The notes under the pieces: generated by a model
Seen by the model: the letters and a program-made list of their open reading frames with translations, nothing else
Told to the model about the DNA's origin: nothing
Databases searched by the model: none
Shown: one piece after another, positions 45,700-55,214 of the stretch
Layout of the letters: every line of letters starts with the position of its first letter
Numbering within the stretch: position 1 is the stretch's first letter
Source of the DNA: Prochlorococcus sp. AG-402-N10
GTDB lineage: Bacteria > Cyanobacteriota > Cyanobacteriia > PCC-6307 > Cyanobiaceae
DNA length: 64,000 nt
Assembly (NCBI GenBank): GCA_003216465.1
Contig: QCIU01000002.1
Coordinates: forward strand, 1 to 64,000
Reading direction: 5' to 3'
Translations under genes and position numbers: made by a program

Positions 45700-46509
45700 A
45701 TGCACAATTCAGAAAATTGCCACGAAAATGTTTGGATCCTTTCAGGAACTTCAGATGGGCCATTAATAGTTAACAAATTACTAAGACTTAACTATGTAGT
45801 CTTTGTAAGCGTTATCACTCATAAAGCAAGTAAGTCTTATGCTGAAAATTCAAAGTTACACATCATTACAGGGAAATTAAATAGTTCAAGTGAAATCATC
45901 AATTTTATTGAAAAAAATAAAATTAATTACGTAATAGATGCAACTCATCCATTTGCTTTAATCATTTCTAAAAATCTAAATAAGGCTTGCAAAAAAATCA
46001 AAAAGCATCTTTTAGCTTTTGAAAGGAAATCGGAAATAAAACCATTTAAAAATTTTGTCTACATAAATGGTTTAAAAGATATAAGCAAGGAAAGCCTTTT
46101 AAATAAAAATATTCTCTTGGCCATAGGTTCTAGATTACTGAATGAGACGGCAAGATATTATTTAAAGTGTGGTGCAAATGTATATACAAGGGTAATTCCA
46201 ACATATGAAAGCATATCTAAAGCTTTTGGCTCATGTATAAAAAATTCAAATATAGCAATACTTGAACCTAGTAAAAAAAATGAAAATACCCTAGAAAAAA
46301 AACTTTGTGAACATTGGAAGATAGATTATATACTTTGTAGAGATTCTGGAAGTTATGCACAAATTAATTGGGAGGAAATTGTTTATGAAAGTGAGATGAA
46401 GTTATTTTTAGTTAAAAGGCCAAAATCAAAATATAAAGATCGTTTCATATTTTTTGATTATGATAAATTGATAGATCACATAACAAGAAAAATTAACACT
46501 TCAGGATGA
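45700..46509 (+). CDS. cobK: Precorrin-6A reductase
   Basis: NADPH-dependent reduction of the corrin macrocycle in cobalamin synthesis. The 269-residue protein opens with WILSGTSDGP near residue 12, then has VIDATHPFA near residue 85, and later CRDSGSYAQINWEEIVYE, all of CobK/CbiJ type. The ATG at 45700 follows a TTG directly. It ends with an ATGA overlap with cutA, so the two are translationally coupled although they share no pathway. Confidence 0.88.
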   Translation: MHNSENCHENVWILSGTSDGPLIVNKLLRLNYVVFVSVITHKASKSYAENSKLHIITGKLNSSSEIINFIEKNKINYVIDATHPFALIISKNLNKACKKIKKHLLAFERKSEIKPFKNFVYINGLKDISKESLLNKNILLAIGSRLLNETARYYLKCGANVYTRVIPTYESISKAFGSCIKNSNIAILEPSKKNENTLEKKLCEHWKIDYILCRDSGSYAQINWEEIVYESEMKLFLVKRPKSKYKDRFIFFDYDKLIDHITRKINTSG

Positions 46510-46820
46510 ATCAAGTTTTGCTTCTGATAACAACCTTATACAATAAAAAGGCAGCAAAAAAAATTGCTAAATTACTACTCAAAGAAAAACTTGCAGCATG
46601 TGTTTCCTTAAAAGATATTTATTCCATTTATGAATGGGAAGGAAAAATTGAGGAGGTTAATGAGGTTGAAATTACAATAAAAAGTAAACCTGAATTGAAA
46701 AAGTCTTTGATAGTTTTCTTACAAAAGATGACATCTTATGATGTTCCTCAAATCCTTTATAAAAAGTTTAATTCTGAAAAAAAATATATAAATTGGGTTA
46801 ATAAATCTTTATCAAACTAA
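46506..46820 (+). CDS. cutA: CutA divalent-ion tolerance protein
   Basis: Trimeric PII-like small protein linked to copper or general divalent metal tolerance, though its real role is uncertain. The 104-residue product has KKIAKLLLKEKLAACVSLKDIYSIYEWEGKIEE and the late SYDVPQILYKKF, both typical. ATG start inside the cobK stop (ATGA). Its 3' end overlaps the convergent PfkB kinase gene by nine bases. Confidence 0.93.
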   Translation: MNQVLLLITTLYNKKAAKKIAKLLLKEKLAACVSLKDIYSIYEWEGKIEEVNEVEITIKSKPELKKSLIVFLQKMTSYDVPQILYKKFNSEKKYINWVNKSLSN

Positions 46821-47828
46821 GTTTTCTTCTAATAAATTTTGAAGATTAATATTAGATCTAGAACCTAGCTGAGTAATTATATGACCTGCACAAATTGAGC
46901 CTAATTCTCCGCACCTTTTTATCGAATAGTTATTAATTAGTCCATGAATAAATCCACCAGCATAAAGATCTCCTGCTCCGGTTGTATCAATAATTCCCCC
47001 CAATAAGATAGGCTTTATTTCTTCATATTCTCCTTTATTAATTACTAAAGAACCTTTACCGCCTAAAGTAATTATTACTAGTTCACATAATGAAGAAATA
47101 GAATGTTTGCAGCTTTGTAAATTATTCTCTTTTAAAAGACTTAATACTTCAGATTCATTACAAAAAACAATGTCAATATAACTATCAATTAATTCTATAA
47201 AACTTTCTCGATGTCTATCTACACAAAAAGAGTCTGATAACGAAAGTATTATTTTTGTATTCGATTCTTTAGCAATCTTGACAGCTTTGAGAAAGGCACT
47301 TTTAGCTAATTCACTATCCCATAAGTATCCCTCTAGATATAAATATTTGCTATTTTTTATGAAATTATAATTAATATCTTTAGGTTCAAATTCAACAGAT
47401 GCCCCCAGGTATGTGCACATAGTTCTTTGTGCATCTGGGGTTATAAAGATTATTGAATGTGCACTTGATGGCCCTTTATCTACAGGCAGAGTGTTAAAAA
47501 TAGTATTACTTTTTTTAATATCTTTAGAAAAGAAATTTCCAAAATCGTCATTTTTTACTCTTCCTATAAATTGAACATTGTTCCCTAATTCTGCCAAGCT
47601 TACAACAGTATTAGCTGAAGACCCACCTGATATTTTTTTAATTACTTTAGAGTATTTTAATAAATTTTCAGATTGATTTGAATTGATAAGATTCATAGAG
47701 CCCTTTTTAAGCTTATTTATCTCTAAAAACCGATCTTCAACGTTTACGATAATATCTACAATTGCATTTCCTAAACCTATGAGATCAATATCTTTTTTTA
47801 TATTGTTATCTTTATATTCTTCTTCCAT
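46812..47828 (-). CDS. PfkB-family sugar/nucleoside kinase
   Basis: ATP-dependent kinase of the ribokinase group. The 338-residue protein shows GLGNAIVDIIV near residue 18, GGSSANTVVSLAELG near residue 70 and the catalytic DTTGAGDLYAGGF near residue 285. The closest overall pattern is that of adenosine kinase-like or fructokinase-like members, but the substrate cannot be named. ATG start. It lies 18 bases downstream of purA on the same strand, which makes a purine link possible. Confidence 0.88.
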   Translation of the reverse strand: MEEEYKDNNIKKDIDLIGLGNAIVDIIVNVEDRFLEINKLKKGSMNLINSNQSENLLKYSKVIKKISGGSSANTVVSLAELGNNVQFIGRVKNDDFGNFFSKDIKKSNTIFNTLPVDKGPSSAHSIIFITPDAQRTMCTYLGASVEFEPKDINYNFIKNSKYLYLEGYLWDSELAKSAFLKAVKIAKESNTKIILSLSDSFCVDRHRESFIELIDSYIDIVFCNESEVLSLLKENNLQSCKHSISSLCELVIITLGGKGSLVINKGEYEEIKPILLGGIIDTTGAGDLYAGGFIHGLINNYSIKRCGELGSICAGHIITQLGSRSNINLQNLLEENLV

Positions 47829-47846
47829 AATTTAGAATTAATATAT

Positions 47847-49214
<1,368 letters not shown>

Positions 49215-49238
49215 CTAAAAAAAAGTAAATCATTTGTA

Positions 49239-49676
49239 TTAACTTTCCCTTAGAACCATTTTCTCGGCAAGAGAGAATTCTTTAGTTAAACGCTCTTTAA
49301 GTTTGTCTGGTAGAGGCCTAGCTGCAAAGTTTTTATAATGACCTGCCATGGCGTTTAAGGCTGTCTGCATGGTTGTAAATGATTGAGTTTTATTAACCAT
49401 GCCTCTGTTTCTATATCTAGAAATATAGTCAGTTATTAGAGCAAGTGATTCATCTCTAACCACATCCTTATCAGGAGAATCTTTTGGAGTATCAACCGCA
49501 ATTTGTAAGGTTTTAACGACGGATATTGTATCTTTAGCGTAATCACCAGTCATAGCAGTCTTTGCTGCATATGAAGGAGGACTTAATAGTGTAAAAAAAA
49601 TAGATAAACAAATGGTAAAAGATATAGCTTTTGCAAAAAATTTAGAAAATAATTCATACATCTCTTTGACTAACAT
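49239..49676 (-). CDS. psb27: Photosystem II assembly protein Psb27, without a lipobox Cys
   Basis: Lumenal factor that binds CP43 in photosystem II assembly and repair intermediates. The 145-residue precursor has a hydrophobic signal region ending PPSYAAKT. The four-helix domain has TGDYAKDTISVVKTLQ, RDESLALITDYISRYRNRG and GHYKNFAARPLPDKLKERL. Most cyanobacterial Psb27 proteins are lipoproteins with Cys at the cleavage site; here there is none, and the sequence suits signal peptidase I. ATG start at 49676; an in-frame ATG five codons on is an alternative. GGAG lies upstream. Confidence 0.9.
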   Translation of the reverse strand: MLVKEMYELFSKFFAKAISFTICLSIFFTLLSPPSYAAKTAMTGDYAKDTISVVKTLQIAVDTPKDSPDKDVVRDESLALITDYISRYRNRGMVNKTQSFTTMQTALNAMAGHYKNFAARPLPDKLKERLTKEFSLAEKMVLRES

Positions 49677-49702
49677 AATTTTACTCCGAATAAAATTTAG
49701 CT

Positions 49703-51505
49703 TTAAGAATTTTTATTGTACATTACTTTTGATTCGGAAATAAATTTTTCTAACAAATTCTTTGAAGCAATCTTAATTTTACTTTTGCTTGGTCGGCATA
49801 AGAATTCAACTTCTTTATTAATCGAATCTCTACCAATAATTATTTGAAAAGGAATCCCAATTAAATCTGCATCTTTAAATTTAACTCCTGCTCTATCCTC
49901 TCGGTCGTCAAGAAGAATATCGATTTTTTTGCTTTTGAACTCTTTATAAATCTCTTCGGTAAGTTTTTTTTGATTGGGATCTTTCAAATTAGTTGGAATA
50001 ATTAAAACCTCAAAAGGAGAAATTTGGATTGGCCACGAAATACCATTTTCATCATGATTCTGCTCAATAGCTGCTTGGGCTATTCTTGTGACACCAATTC
50101 CATAACAACCCATCCACAAACTTTTCAACTGGCCATCTTTGTCAGAAAACTTAGCATTTAATTTCTCACTATATTTTTGGCCTAATTGAAAAATATGTCC
50201 AATTTCAATACCTCTTTTTTCTTTTAACTCTTCACTACTTTCAATGCTAATACGATCTCCTTTTTTCGCATTCCTTATATCTGATATTAGGTAGTTTTTC
50301 TCAACGAACGAAAACCTTTGGAATACTTTGTGAAAATTTATTTTATTGCCGCCACTAACAAAACTTGAAAGACTACTAACAGATTTGTCAGCAATTCTTA
50401 TCCAACTTTTGTCCCAATTGGAAGTATTTTTTATTGTTTCATCATTTATGTCTGGACCAATATAACCTAATGGAAAATTAATTAGATTTTTTTCAATAAT
50501 TGCATTATCTTCTAATATTTTTAGGTGAATCAAGTTTGAATTATATTTTTTGTTTATCAAATTAAAAAGTTTAACTTCATTTATATGCTGATCTCCTCTA
50601 ATACATGTGAGGATTGGGACTTCAGATTTATTTTCAAATTTTGCAACGAATAAAACTACTTTAACTATTTGACTTGCATCTAAATTATTTTTTTGACATA
50701 CATCAATAACCGATTTTTGATTAGGTGTTTCGAACAATACCTCTTTGCTTTTTTTTAAAGGAATCTCGTCAGAAGGTAAAGAAACAGCTTTTTCTATATT
50801 GGCTGCATATGAGCCACTCTCTGTAAATAAAATAGAATCTTCTCCAACATCCGCTGTTACCATGAATTCTTTAGATGCGGCCCCACCAATTGATCCGCTA
50901 TCGGCATCCACTCCTACTGTATCTAATCCACAATTTTTAAAAATATTTTCATAAGCTTTTTCCATCTTTCCATAAAAAGATGATAAATCTTCTTTGGATG
51001 AGTGGAAAGAATAACCATCTTTCATTATAAATTCCCTACTTCGCATTAACCCAAATCTTGGTCTTATTTCATCTCTAAATTTTGTTTGTATTTGGTAAAA
51101 ACATAAAGGGAGTTGCTTATATGAATTAATGATTTCTGATGCAATACTTGTAATTACTTCTTCATGTGTTGGTGCCAAGCCAAATTCTTTTCCTTGTCTA
51201 TCCTTTAGATTAAACATTATTCCTTCACCGGCAGTATAACCTTCCCACCTTTCACTCTTTTTCCATAATTCTGAAGGATGAAGTTGGGGTAATAGTAACT
51301 TTGAACAGCCATTATTGTTAAGTTCTTTTTCAATTATGGAACTTATTTTTTCAATTACTCTAAGCATTATTGGCATGTATGCATAAATCCCACTATTCAC
51401 TCTGCGAATAAATCCTCCTCTTAAAAGTAATTGATGTGAAATAATTTCGGCTTCAGAAGGAGTGTCACGAAGCGTCCCCAGAGGAAATGAGGTGGTGACG
51501 CGCAT
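49703..51505 (-). CDS. proS: Prolyl-tRNA synthetase (bacterial type)
   Basis: Charges tRNA-Pro. The 600-residue class II enzyme has RGGFIRRVNSGIYAYMP near residue 29, LAPTHEEVITSIA near residue 112, the motif RPRFGLMRSREFIMKDGYSFH near 149, and a central editing insertion domain (about 225-385). C-terminal parts are GCYGIGVTRIAQAAIEQN and LDDREDRAGVKFKDADLIG. ATG start at 51505. A TATAAT lies only eight bases upstream (51514-51519). psb27 is 26 bases downstream. Confidence 0.96.
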   Translation of the reverse strand: MRVTTSFPLGTLRDTPSEAEIISHQLLLRGGFIRRVNSGIYAYMPIMLRVIEKISSIIEKELNNNGCSKLLLPQLHPSELWKKSERWEGYTAGEGIMFNLKDRQGKEFGLAPTHEEVITSIASEIINSYKQLPLCFYQIQTKFRDEIRPRFGLMRSREFIMKDGYSFHSSKEDLSSFYGKMEKAYENIFKNCGLDTVGVDADSGSIGGAASKEFMVTADVGEDSILFTESGSYAANIEKAVSLPSDEIPLKKSKEVLFETPNQKSVIDVCQKNNLDASQIVKVVLFVAKFENKSEVPILTCIRGDQHINEVKLFNLINKKYNSNLIHLKILEDNAIIEKNLINFPLGYIGPDINDETIKNTSNWDKSWIRIADKSVSSLSSFVSGGNKINFHKVFQRFSFVEKNYLISDIRNAKKGDRISIESSEELKEKRGIEIGHIFQLGQKYSEKLNAKFSDKDGQLKSLWMGCYGIGVTRIAQAAIEQNHDENGISWPIQISPFEVLIIPTNLKDPNQKKLTEEIYKEFKSKKIDILLDDREDRAGVKFKDADLIGIPFQIIIGRDSINKEVEFLCRPSKSKIKIASKNLLEKFISESKVMYNKNS

Positions 51506-51513
51506 AAAAATAA

Positions 51514-51519
51514 ATTATA
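51514..51519 (-). promoter_or_regulatory. Candidate -10 box very close to the proS start
   Basis: On the minus strand TATAAT lies eight bases before the proS ATG. If used, transcription would begin about two bases before the ATG, giving a nearly leaderless mRNA. There is no TTGACA at the expected spacing, only TTAATT. Confidence 0.35.
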
Positions 51520-51679
51520 AGATAATTAATATTATCAATTAAGAGGAAAAAAAAATTTAAAGTGTCTTGAGTCCCTGAAGGCATGTAGTTTAGATTTATT
51601 CTTTCTGCTAATTTCTGCAATAATAAAACTTAAAAACTTTTAAGTAATTTCATTAAATTAATGACATTTTAACAAAGTT

Positions 51680-52030
51680 ATGGACAATACAGATTCTAAT
51701 ATTTCTAGTTCAGAAGAATTGGTAGGCATTGATGAGGTTCAAAAATTTCTTAACCGATCAAGAGCATCTGTTTATAGATACACAAATACCGATACACGCA
51801 ATTTAAATCCTAGCTTTAATCCAAGAAAACTAAATCCTGAATATAGAACAGATCAAAAAGAACAATTACGTTTTCATCCTAATGAAATTGCAAGATTTGC
51901 AAAAGACATTTTAAGAATTAAAGAAGTAACTGTAGAAGTTTTTAATTCACCATCTTCAGCAACTCAAAATATACTTTCTCAAATTCTTGATGAGTTAAAA
52001 AGTATAAGATCCCTTCTAGAAAAAAATTAA
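51680..52030 (+). CDS. Small helix-turn-helix-like protein (resolvase-type HTH), unknown target
   Basis: The 116-residue protein has ELVGIDEVQKFLNRSRASVYRYTN near residues 14-37, which reads as a helix-turn-helix of the kind in excisionase or resolvase C-terminal domains. A basic, Asn/Pro-rich middle (NLNPSFNPRKLNPEYRTDQK) and a C-terminal helical region (QILDELKSIRSLLEKN) follow. No catalytic recombinase domain is present and no mobile-element genes are near, so a chromosomal regulator is more likely. ATG start, with 174 AT-rich bases shared with the divergent proS. Confidence 0.75.
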   Translation: MDNTDSNISSSEELVGIDEVQKFLNRSRASVYRYTNTDTRNLNPSFNPRKLNPEYRTDQKEQLRFHPNEIARFAKDILRIKEVTVEVFNSPSSATQNILSQILDELKSIRSLLEKN

Positions 52031-52131
52031 TTTAAAATTTATTTTTTAAGAATAAATTTTGATTTATTTACTTTTTGATTGTAAAATAATCTTTGTTAGT
52101 TTTAATACTCAACTTTTAACAAGTAAAATTC

Positions 52132-52386
52132 TTGAAATACACAAATTCAAAGCAGTTTGTAACAAGTAAATTAAGTGAAAATTCATCTCTTATTACTATT
52201 TCAAGTCAATTGGAGAAAGATGATGATGACCCCTTAAGTATGAGGTGTTTATCAACAACATTTTTAGGGATAATAATAGCTTTTCTGACAGTGTTATTAC
52301 CTTCAATTAGTATTTTGCTTGGTAGACCTTTATCTCAGGAAAATGAGGTAATTTCTTTTCAATCTATTAAAAAAGATGGATCTTAG
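52132..52386 (+). CDS. Small single-pass membrane protein, 84 residues, unknown function
   Basis: The frame starts with TTG at 52132 and ends at 52386. The product has a polar N-terminus with SSLITISSQLEKDDDDPLSM, one hydrophobic segment at about 43-66 (FLGIIIAFLTVLLPSISILL), then a short tail. Its last 11 bases overlap the downstream ppa start, suggesting coupled translation. No family recognised. The non-standard start and small size leave some doubt. Confidence 0.52.
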   Translation: MKYTNSKQFVTSKLSENSSLITISSQLEKDDDDPLSMRCLSTTFLGIIIAFLTVLLPSISILLGRPLSQENEVISFQSIKKDGS

Positions 52387-52924
52387 CTTGATACCTCCAT
52401 CTCCAATGAAGGGCATAGTCAATTTAGTTGTAGAAATACCTGCAGGTAGCAGGAATAAATACGAATATTGTGCTCAAGCTGGAATAATGGCACTTGATAG
52501 GGTTTTACATTCTTCGGTACGCTACCCTTTTGATTATGGTTTTATTCCAAATACACTTGCTGATGATGGGGCACCTCTAGATGCAATGGTAATCATGGAC
52601 GAACCAACATTCGCAGGATGTTTGATAAAAGCAAGACCTATAGGTGTTTTAGATATGCATGATTGTGGTGAATATGATGGGAAATTATTATGTGTGCCTA
52701 CAGCTAATCCTAGGCAAGAAAATATAATTAGTATTAATCAAATAGCTCCAAATCAATTAGAAGATGTTGCAGAATTTTTTAGGACAAGTAAAGGTTTATA
52801 TGGAAGGACAGTTAAGATAGATGGCTGGAGAGATTATGAAGTAGTTGATGAACTTATAAGACAATGTACACCTTCAAAAAAGAAAACCTTTAAAGTTCTA
52901 AAAAAATCATCAGTAGTTAAATAA
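52376..52924 (+). CDS. ppa: Family I inorganic pyrophosphatase with altered active-site residues
   Basis: The 182-residue protein has the clear family I layout: VEIPAGSRNKYEY (Glu20, Lys28, Glu30), DRVLHSSVRYPFDYGFIPNT (Arg42, Tyr50, Tyr54), Asp96, Asp101 and Lys103. But the metal-binding DGDPLD signature reads DGAPLD at 64-69, with Ala66 in place of the middle Asp. Ser138 stands where most have Tyr before the catalytic Lys139. These should weaken or abolish activity. ATG start, overlapping the upstream membrane-protein gene by 11 bases; the ArsC-like gene follows after two bases. A complete paralogue lies at 37003. Confidence 0.92.
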   Translation: MDLSLIPPSPMKGIVNLVVEIPAGSRNKYEYCAQAGIMALDRVLHSSVRYPFDYGFIPNTLADDGAPLDAMVIMDEPTFAGCLIKARPIGVLDMHDCGEYDGKLLCVPTANPRQENIISINQIAPNQLEDVAEFFRTSKGLYGRTVKIDGWRDYEVVDELIRQCTPSKKKTFKVLKKSSVVK

Positions 52925-52926
52925 GA

Positions 52927-53283
52927 TTGAAAAAAATAATTTTTTATACTTATCCAAAATGCTCAACATGCAGAAAAGCAGCGAAGTGGCTTGATCTAAA
53001 TAATATTAATTATAAATCTATAGATATAGTTAAAGAACCTCCTTCAAAAAAATTTTTAGAACTTGCTTTAATACAATTTTCATTAGATATAAAACATATA
53101 TTTAATAAAAGAGGAAAGAATTTCAAAGCATTAAATTTTGATATTCTTGCATTAACAAAAAACAGAATTATTGAACTTTTATCAAAAGATGGGAAATTAA
53201 TAAAAAGACCGTTTTTAGTAATTAACGAAAGTAAATTAATACTTGGATACAATGAGTCAGAATATATTGAAAATTTTAAATAG
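52927..53283 (+). CDS. ArsC/Spx-family thioredoxin-fold protein
   Basis: The 118-residue protein starts with FYTYPKCSTCRKAAKWLDL, with a CSTC motif at about 13-16. It has the IVKEPPSKKFLELAL and KRPFLVINESKLILGYNESEY segments of the ArsC/Spx/YffB family. Spx-like proteins keep a CxxC and bind RNA polymerase; arsenate reductases use the first Cys. Both remain possible. The start is TTG at 52927, right after the ppa stop, so it belongs to that unit. lepB follows after 29 bases. Confidence 0.85.
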   Translation: MKKIIFYTYPKCSTCRKAAKWLDLNNINYKSIDIVKEPPSKKFLELALIQFSLDIKHIFNKRGKNFKALNFDILALTKNRIIELLSKDGKLIKRPFLVINESKLILGYNESEYIENFK

Positions 53284-53312
53284 AGTTTTTATTTTATGAT
53301 GTCAAAAAACTT

Positions 53313-53984
53313 ATGAACTCTTCTTTTAAAAATATGCTTCTTGAGTGGGGTCCTCTAATTTTATTGGCTTTTTTTATTTCTTCTTGCAGATCTTTTTTGG
53401 TAGAGCCTCGTTATATCCCCTCTGGTTCAATGCTACCTGAATTACAAATAAACGATAGATTGCTTATTGAAAAAATTTCTTTAAAAAACAGATTACCCAG
53501 AAGGGGAGAGATTGTTGTTTTTAACTCTCCTTATTCATTTGACAAAGGATATATCTCTCAAAGAAATAAACCATTACCAACAAAAAGATATTGCTTCTTT
53601 ATGAGTTTCCCTCCAATGTCATTAATTCCAGGTTGGAGAGATAGATCTTGTGATGCCTATATCAAAAGAGTAGTAGCTCTTCCAGGAGAGTTAGTTAATG
53701 TAAATAAAAAAGGAGAGGTAAAAATAAATAATACAAAAATTGACGAACCTTATATTGGATCAAAATGTAATGAATCTAATTTTTTTCTTTGCGAGGAGAT
53801 TAATACAATTCAAGTTCCTGAAGATCATTTTTTGGTGTTAGGAGATAATAGAGCTAATAGTAGAGATAGCAGATCCTGGCCAGGAATATTTTTACCCAAA
53901 GATGAGATTATTGGGAGAGCTTATTTTAGATTTTGGCCTTTAAATAATATAGGTTTTTTTAACAATCAAGACCAACCTGAATAA
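53313..53984 (+). CDS. lepB: Signal peptidase I
   Basis: Membrane serine protease that cleaves signal peptides on the outer face of the plasma or thylakoid membrane. The 223-residue protein has one N-terminal hydrophobic segment (about 9-24). The nucleophile motif PSGSM has Ser39, and the general-base Lys is in YIKRVVALPGE. GDNRANSRDSRSWG-type box E is at the C-terminus (LGDNRANSRDSRSW). ATG start. Its 3' end overlaps the convergent dihydroorotase-like gene by 26 bases. Confidence 0.96.
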   Translation: MNSSFKNMLLEWGPLILLAFFISSCRSFLVEPRYIPSGSMLPELQINDRLLIEKISLKNRLPRRGEIVVFNSPYSFDKGYISQRNKPLPTKRYCFFMSFPPMSLIPGWRDRSCDAYIKRVVALPGELVNVNKKGEVKINNTKIDEPYIGSKCNESNFFLCEEINTIQVPEDHFLVLGDNRANSRDSRSWPGIFLPKDEIIGRAYFRFWPLNNIGFFNNQDQPE

Positions 53985-55212
53985 CTTTACCTTTGATTAA
54001 CTCGTTTTTCTTGGGAAAATTTGAAGGAGAATCATATCCTAAATTAATTTGATTATTAAGCCATTTTTTATCTGGATCAAAAATAAGCCATCTTTTGCTG
54101 CCTAGTGATAATTTTTCTTCGGTAATTCTTAATAGATTAGAAGGATTAAAACTTAAATATTTCCATAACTTAGATATGGGCCAAGATCTTTTGTTTATAA
54201 ACTCTTCCCACAATAATGGCAAAACTAATTCAAAAGAGCTTATCCCAACCGATCTATCATTAATTGGAAGAAATGTATCTTCATCGTTTAATGCTAGTGA
54301 GTTTACTGCAATTGCATTAATTAAATCATTTTCTAAACCTTTTATTAAAAATTCTCTATTTTCCTCAGAACCCAAAGGTGGATCTACTTTCCATCCAAGA
54401 TCATCTAATTCGAGATTATTTGTATCTGCTATTAAGCTCCACCAACTTACTGTTGTCAGAATAGGGACTGTTTGTTTTTCTATTTCTTTAAGAGAATTTG
54501 AATCTGCTATGTTTTTAATTATTATATTGTTACCTTGGAAAAGGCTTTTTATTCCTAAGATATTTTTAACTTCAGCGAGTTCATTATTGTTTTCAATATT
54601 GTAAAAACCTAATTGTAGTGACTTTACATCTTTATTTACCATCCCTTTTTGCGATGATAATTTTTTTGTTAAAGAAAATATTATAGGAGAAGATTTCATA
54701 CCATTTAAAGAAAGCCCTTTAAAAATTATTGATGGGTCAAAAAAATTACTAGTAGAAAGGCCAATTGAGCCTGATTTTATAAGTTCATTATGAGGAGAAA
54801 GGTGTATGCCTTCATCTTCTAAACTAAAACTTCCCCAAAAAAATATATTGATATCAAAATCATTATTTTTCTGAAAAGGAATTTTTTCAGGCTTATCTCT
54901 CCAATTATTGCTATTTGGAAGAAAGGCAATTGAACCAAAACCTGATTTCTTTGCTCTAAACTTTAAATTTTCTAAGTTATCATCAAATCCTGTTAAGGGA
55001 TCTTTTAAAAATGAGTGACAATCTACTAGCATCGGAGCAACTAATTTATTATCAGATTTAGAAATTTTAATATTTTTTTTTAACGCTTCCTTTTTAGCCT
55101 CATTACCAAATGCTTCTATTTTGCCATCAACTATTAATAAATTATCTTTGATAACTTCCTTATTGGAGCCCATTAAAATATCTATTTTTTCAAAAAAAAA
55201 TGTTTTTACCAT
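53959..55212 (-). CDS. Dihydroorotase-like protein lacking the metal ligands
   Basis: The 417-residue protein follows the class I dihydroorotase/amidohydrolase plan, ending with the typical KVDPPLGSEENREFLIKGL and SFELVLPLLWEEF regions. The catalytic features are lost. The HxH motif of the first strand reads His66-Ser-Phe68. The paired His region reads TVSWWSLIAD, and the usual TDHAPH reads VNSLALN. It is unlikely to be a working enzyme. Non-catalytic dihydroorotase partners of aspartate transcarbamoylase are known in other bacteria, which is one possible role. ATG start; upstream is the phosphatase gene after two bases. Confidence 0.82.
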   Translation of the reverse strand: MVKTFFFEKIDILMGSNKEVIKDNLLIVDGKIEAFGNEAKKEALKKNIKISKSDNKLVAPMLVDCHSFLKDPLTGFDDNLENLKFRAKKSGFGSIAFLPNSNNWRDKPEKIPFQKNNDFDINIFFWGSFSLEDEGIHLSPHNELIKSGSIGLSTSNFFDPSIIFKGLSLNGMKSSPIIFSLTKKLSSQKGMVNKDVKSLQLGFYNIENNNELAEVKNILGIKSLFQGNNIIIKNIADSNSLKEIEKQTVPILTTVSWWSLIADTNNLELDDLGWKVDPPLGSEENREFLIKGLENDLINAIAVNSLALNDEDTFLPINDRSVGISSFELVLPLLWEEFINKRSWPISKLWKYLSFNPSNLLRITEEKLSLGSKRWLIFDPDKKWLNNQINLGYDSPSNFPKKNELIKGKVIQVGLDC

Positions 55213-55214
55213 TT

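Noticed and set aside
51680-52030. Resolvase or excisionase of a mobile element
   Set aside because: Only a small HTH-like region is present, with no catalytic recombinase domain, repeats or att-like sites, and the neighbours are core genes.
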